Of a stretch of DNA of 18,060 bases, positions 17,451-18,060 are shown piece by piece; position 1 is the first letter of the stretch, and the number at the start of each line of letters is the position of its first letter. The notes under the pieces were generated by a model. The model was not told the origin of the DNA. It ran no database searches and saw only the letters and a list, made by a program, of their open reading frames with translations. Source of the stretch: Curvularia sp. ZM96 (lineage: Eukaryota > Ascomycota > Dothideomycetes > Pleosporales > Pleosporaceae); contig JAJGBQ010000018.1 of the NCBI GenBank assembly GCA_022457065.1, positions 1 through 18,060 on the forward strand, in the 5' to 3' direction. The position numbers and the translations under genes were made by a program.

Positions 17451-18060
17451 ATGAGCACCAGAACCGACTCAGGGGAAATGATCCTGTCATCGAAAGCCGC
17501 GACCAGCTGATCGCGGCCTTTGCCAGGGCGAAAAGCCTGGGATCGCTGGCGGATCGGCACCGAACATGAGAAATTCGTCTATTCGGCGAAGGATCATCAC
17601 GCGCCCTCCTATGAGGAAAAGGGCGGCATCCACACGCTGCTGATCGGCCTTACCCGCTATGACTGGCAGCCGGTGTTCGAAGGCGAGAATATCATCGCCC
17701 CGTCCGGCCCCGACGGCACGATCAGCCTGGAACCGGCGGGACAGCTGGAGCTTTCCGGCGCCGCCGCTCGAAAATCTGCACCAGACCTGCGCCGAAACGG
17801 GCCGCCATCTGGAACAGGTCAAATATGTGGGCGACATGCTGGGCCTGGCTTCCTGGGCCTTGGCGCCGGACAAGGGCGCGACGCGCTGCCGATCATGCCC
17901 AAGGACGCTATGGCATCATGCTGCGCCACATGCCGCGCGTGGGGTCGATGGGCCTCGACATGATGCTGCGGACCCGCACGATCCAGACCAACCTCGACAT
18001 GGCAGCGAAGGACATGGCGCAGAAATTCCGCGTAGTCGCTGGCGTTGCAGCCGCTGGCGA
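17451..18060 (+). CDS. gshA: Glutamate--cysteine ligase, 5' part (frameshifted, runs off the window)
   Basis: The first ~203 codons of an alphaproteobacterial class II (GCS2-type) glutamate-cysteine ligase, the first enzyme of glutathione synthesis. The start ATG at 17451 follows AAGGGCGGGGG. After early frameshifts it reads DPVIESRDQLIAAFAR, then a clean frame with WRIGTEHEKFVYSAKDHHAP, GGIHTLLIGLTRYDWQPVFE and GENIIAPSGPDGTISLEPAG. Further shifts lead to LHQTCAETGRHLEQVKYVGD, GLGFLGLG and MLRHMPRVGSMGLDMMLRTR. The open frame breaks near 17470, 17535, 17760 and 17850-17920. The remaining half or more lies beyond 18060. Ninety-nine bases separate it from rsmE and nothing recognisable sits in that gap, so cotranscription is possible but not shown. 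Confidence 0.9.

Noticed and set aside
168..18060. Treating all the broken genes as pseudogenes or a degraded island
   Set aside because: Breaks are uniform across essential and dispensable genes, often compensate each other, and leave motifs and total gene lengths normal. Sequence error explains this better.
1..18060. CRISPR arrays, tRNA or rRNA genes, insertion sequences, attachment sites, toxin-antitoxin or defence genes
   Set aside because: I looked for regularly spaced repeats, tRNA-like cloverleaf ends, transposase or integrase motifs and small paired ORFs on both strands and found none.

Overview
High-GC DNA, most likely from a member of the Sphingomonadaceae (Sphingobium/Sphingomonas-like alphaproteobacteria). 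This rests on remembered family resemblance and gene order, not on a search. Supporting points are the gene set (purD, DUF2093, DciA, two DsbA-like thioredoxins, smc, ubiA, rsmE, class II gshA) and an extragenic palindrome at 16551-16575 of a kind I associate with sphingomonad genomes.

The dominant feature is the state of the reading frames. Almost every gene is recognisable end to end, but the correct protein hops between the three frames of its strand, often about every hundred bases. The breaks hit essential genes as hard as dispensable ones, and some occur as compensating pairs. I read this as uncorrected, deletion-biased sequencing or assembly error, not gene decay. I therefore annotate whole genes as single CDS spans across the frameshifts, with end points taken from the frame that carries the expected terminus.

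Layout: (1) 1-167 is AT-rich and has no gene. (2) A minus-strand group reads xseA (exonuclease VII large subunit), a DUF2093 protein, then a secreted M23 peptidase (2667 down to 168), with overlapping stop/start codons. (3) Diverging from xseA, purD and a single-TM helix-hairpin-helix-like protein run on the plus strand (2666-4538). (4) Converging on that, a minus-strand group reads mutY, nudC, pmbA/tldE, then a cysQ-like phosphatase (8554 down to 4535). (5) Diverging from mutY, a plus-strand group reads dciA, two tandem DsbA-like thioredoxins, then smc (8581-14182). (6) Converging on smc, a minus-strand pair reads ubiA then a two-HKD phospholipase D family protein (16523 down to 14142). (7) Diverging from ubiA, rsmE and the 5' part of gshA run off the right end.

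The genes are housekeeping: DNA repair and replication (xseA, mutY, dciA, smc), purine and ubiquinone synthesis, NAD(H) and PAP-type nucleotide clean-up, thiol/redox homeostasis (DsbA-like pair, gshA) and rRNA modification. I found no mobile element, CRISPR array, RNA gene, phage or defence island, and nothing I would call a new multi-gene system. The more interesting items are small: a hairpin that pairs the ribosome binding site of the first DsbA-like gene, an inverted repeat just upstream of it, almost zero-length divergent start regions, and an uncharacterised membrane-anchored HhH-like protein.
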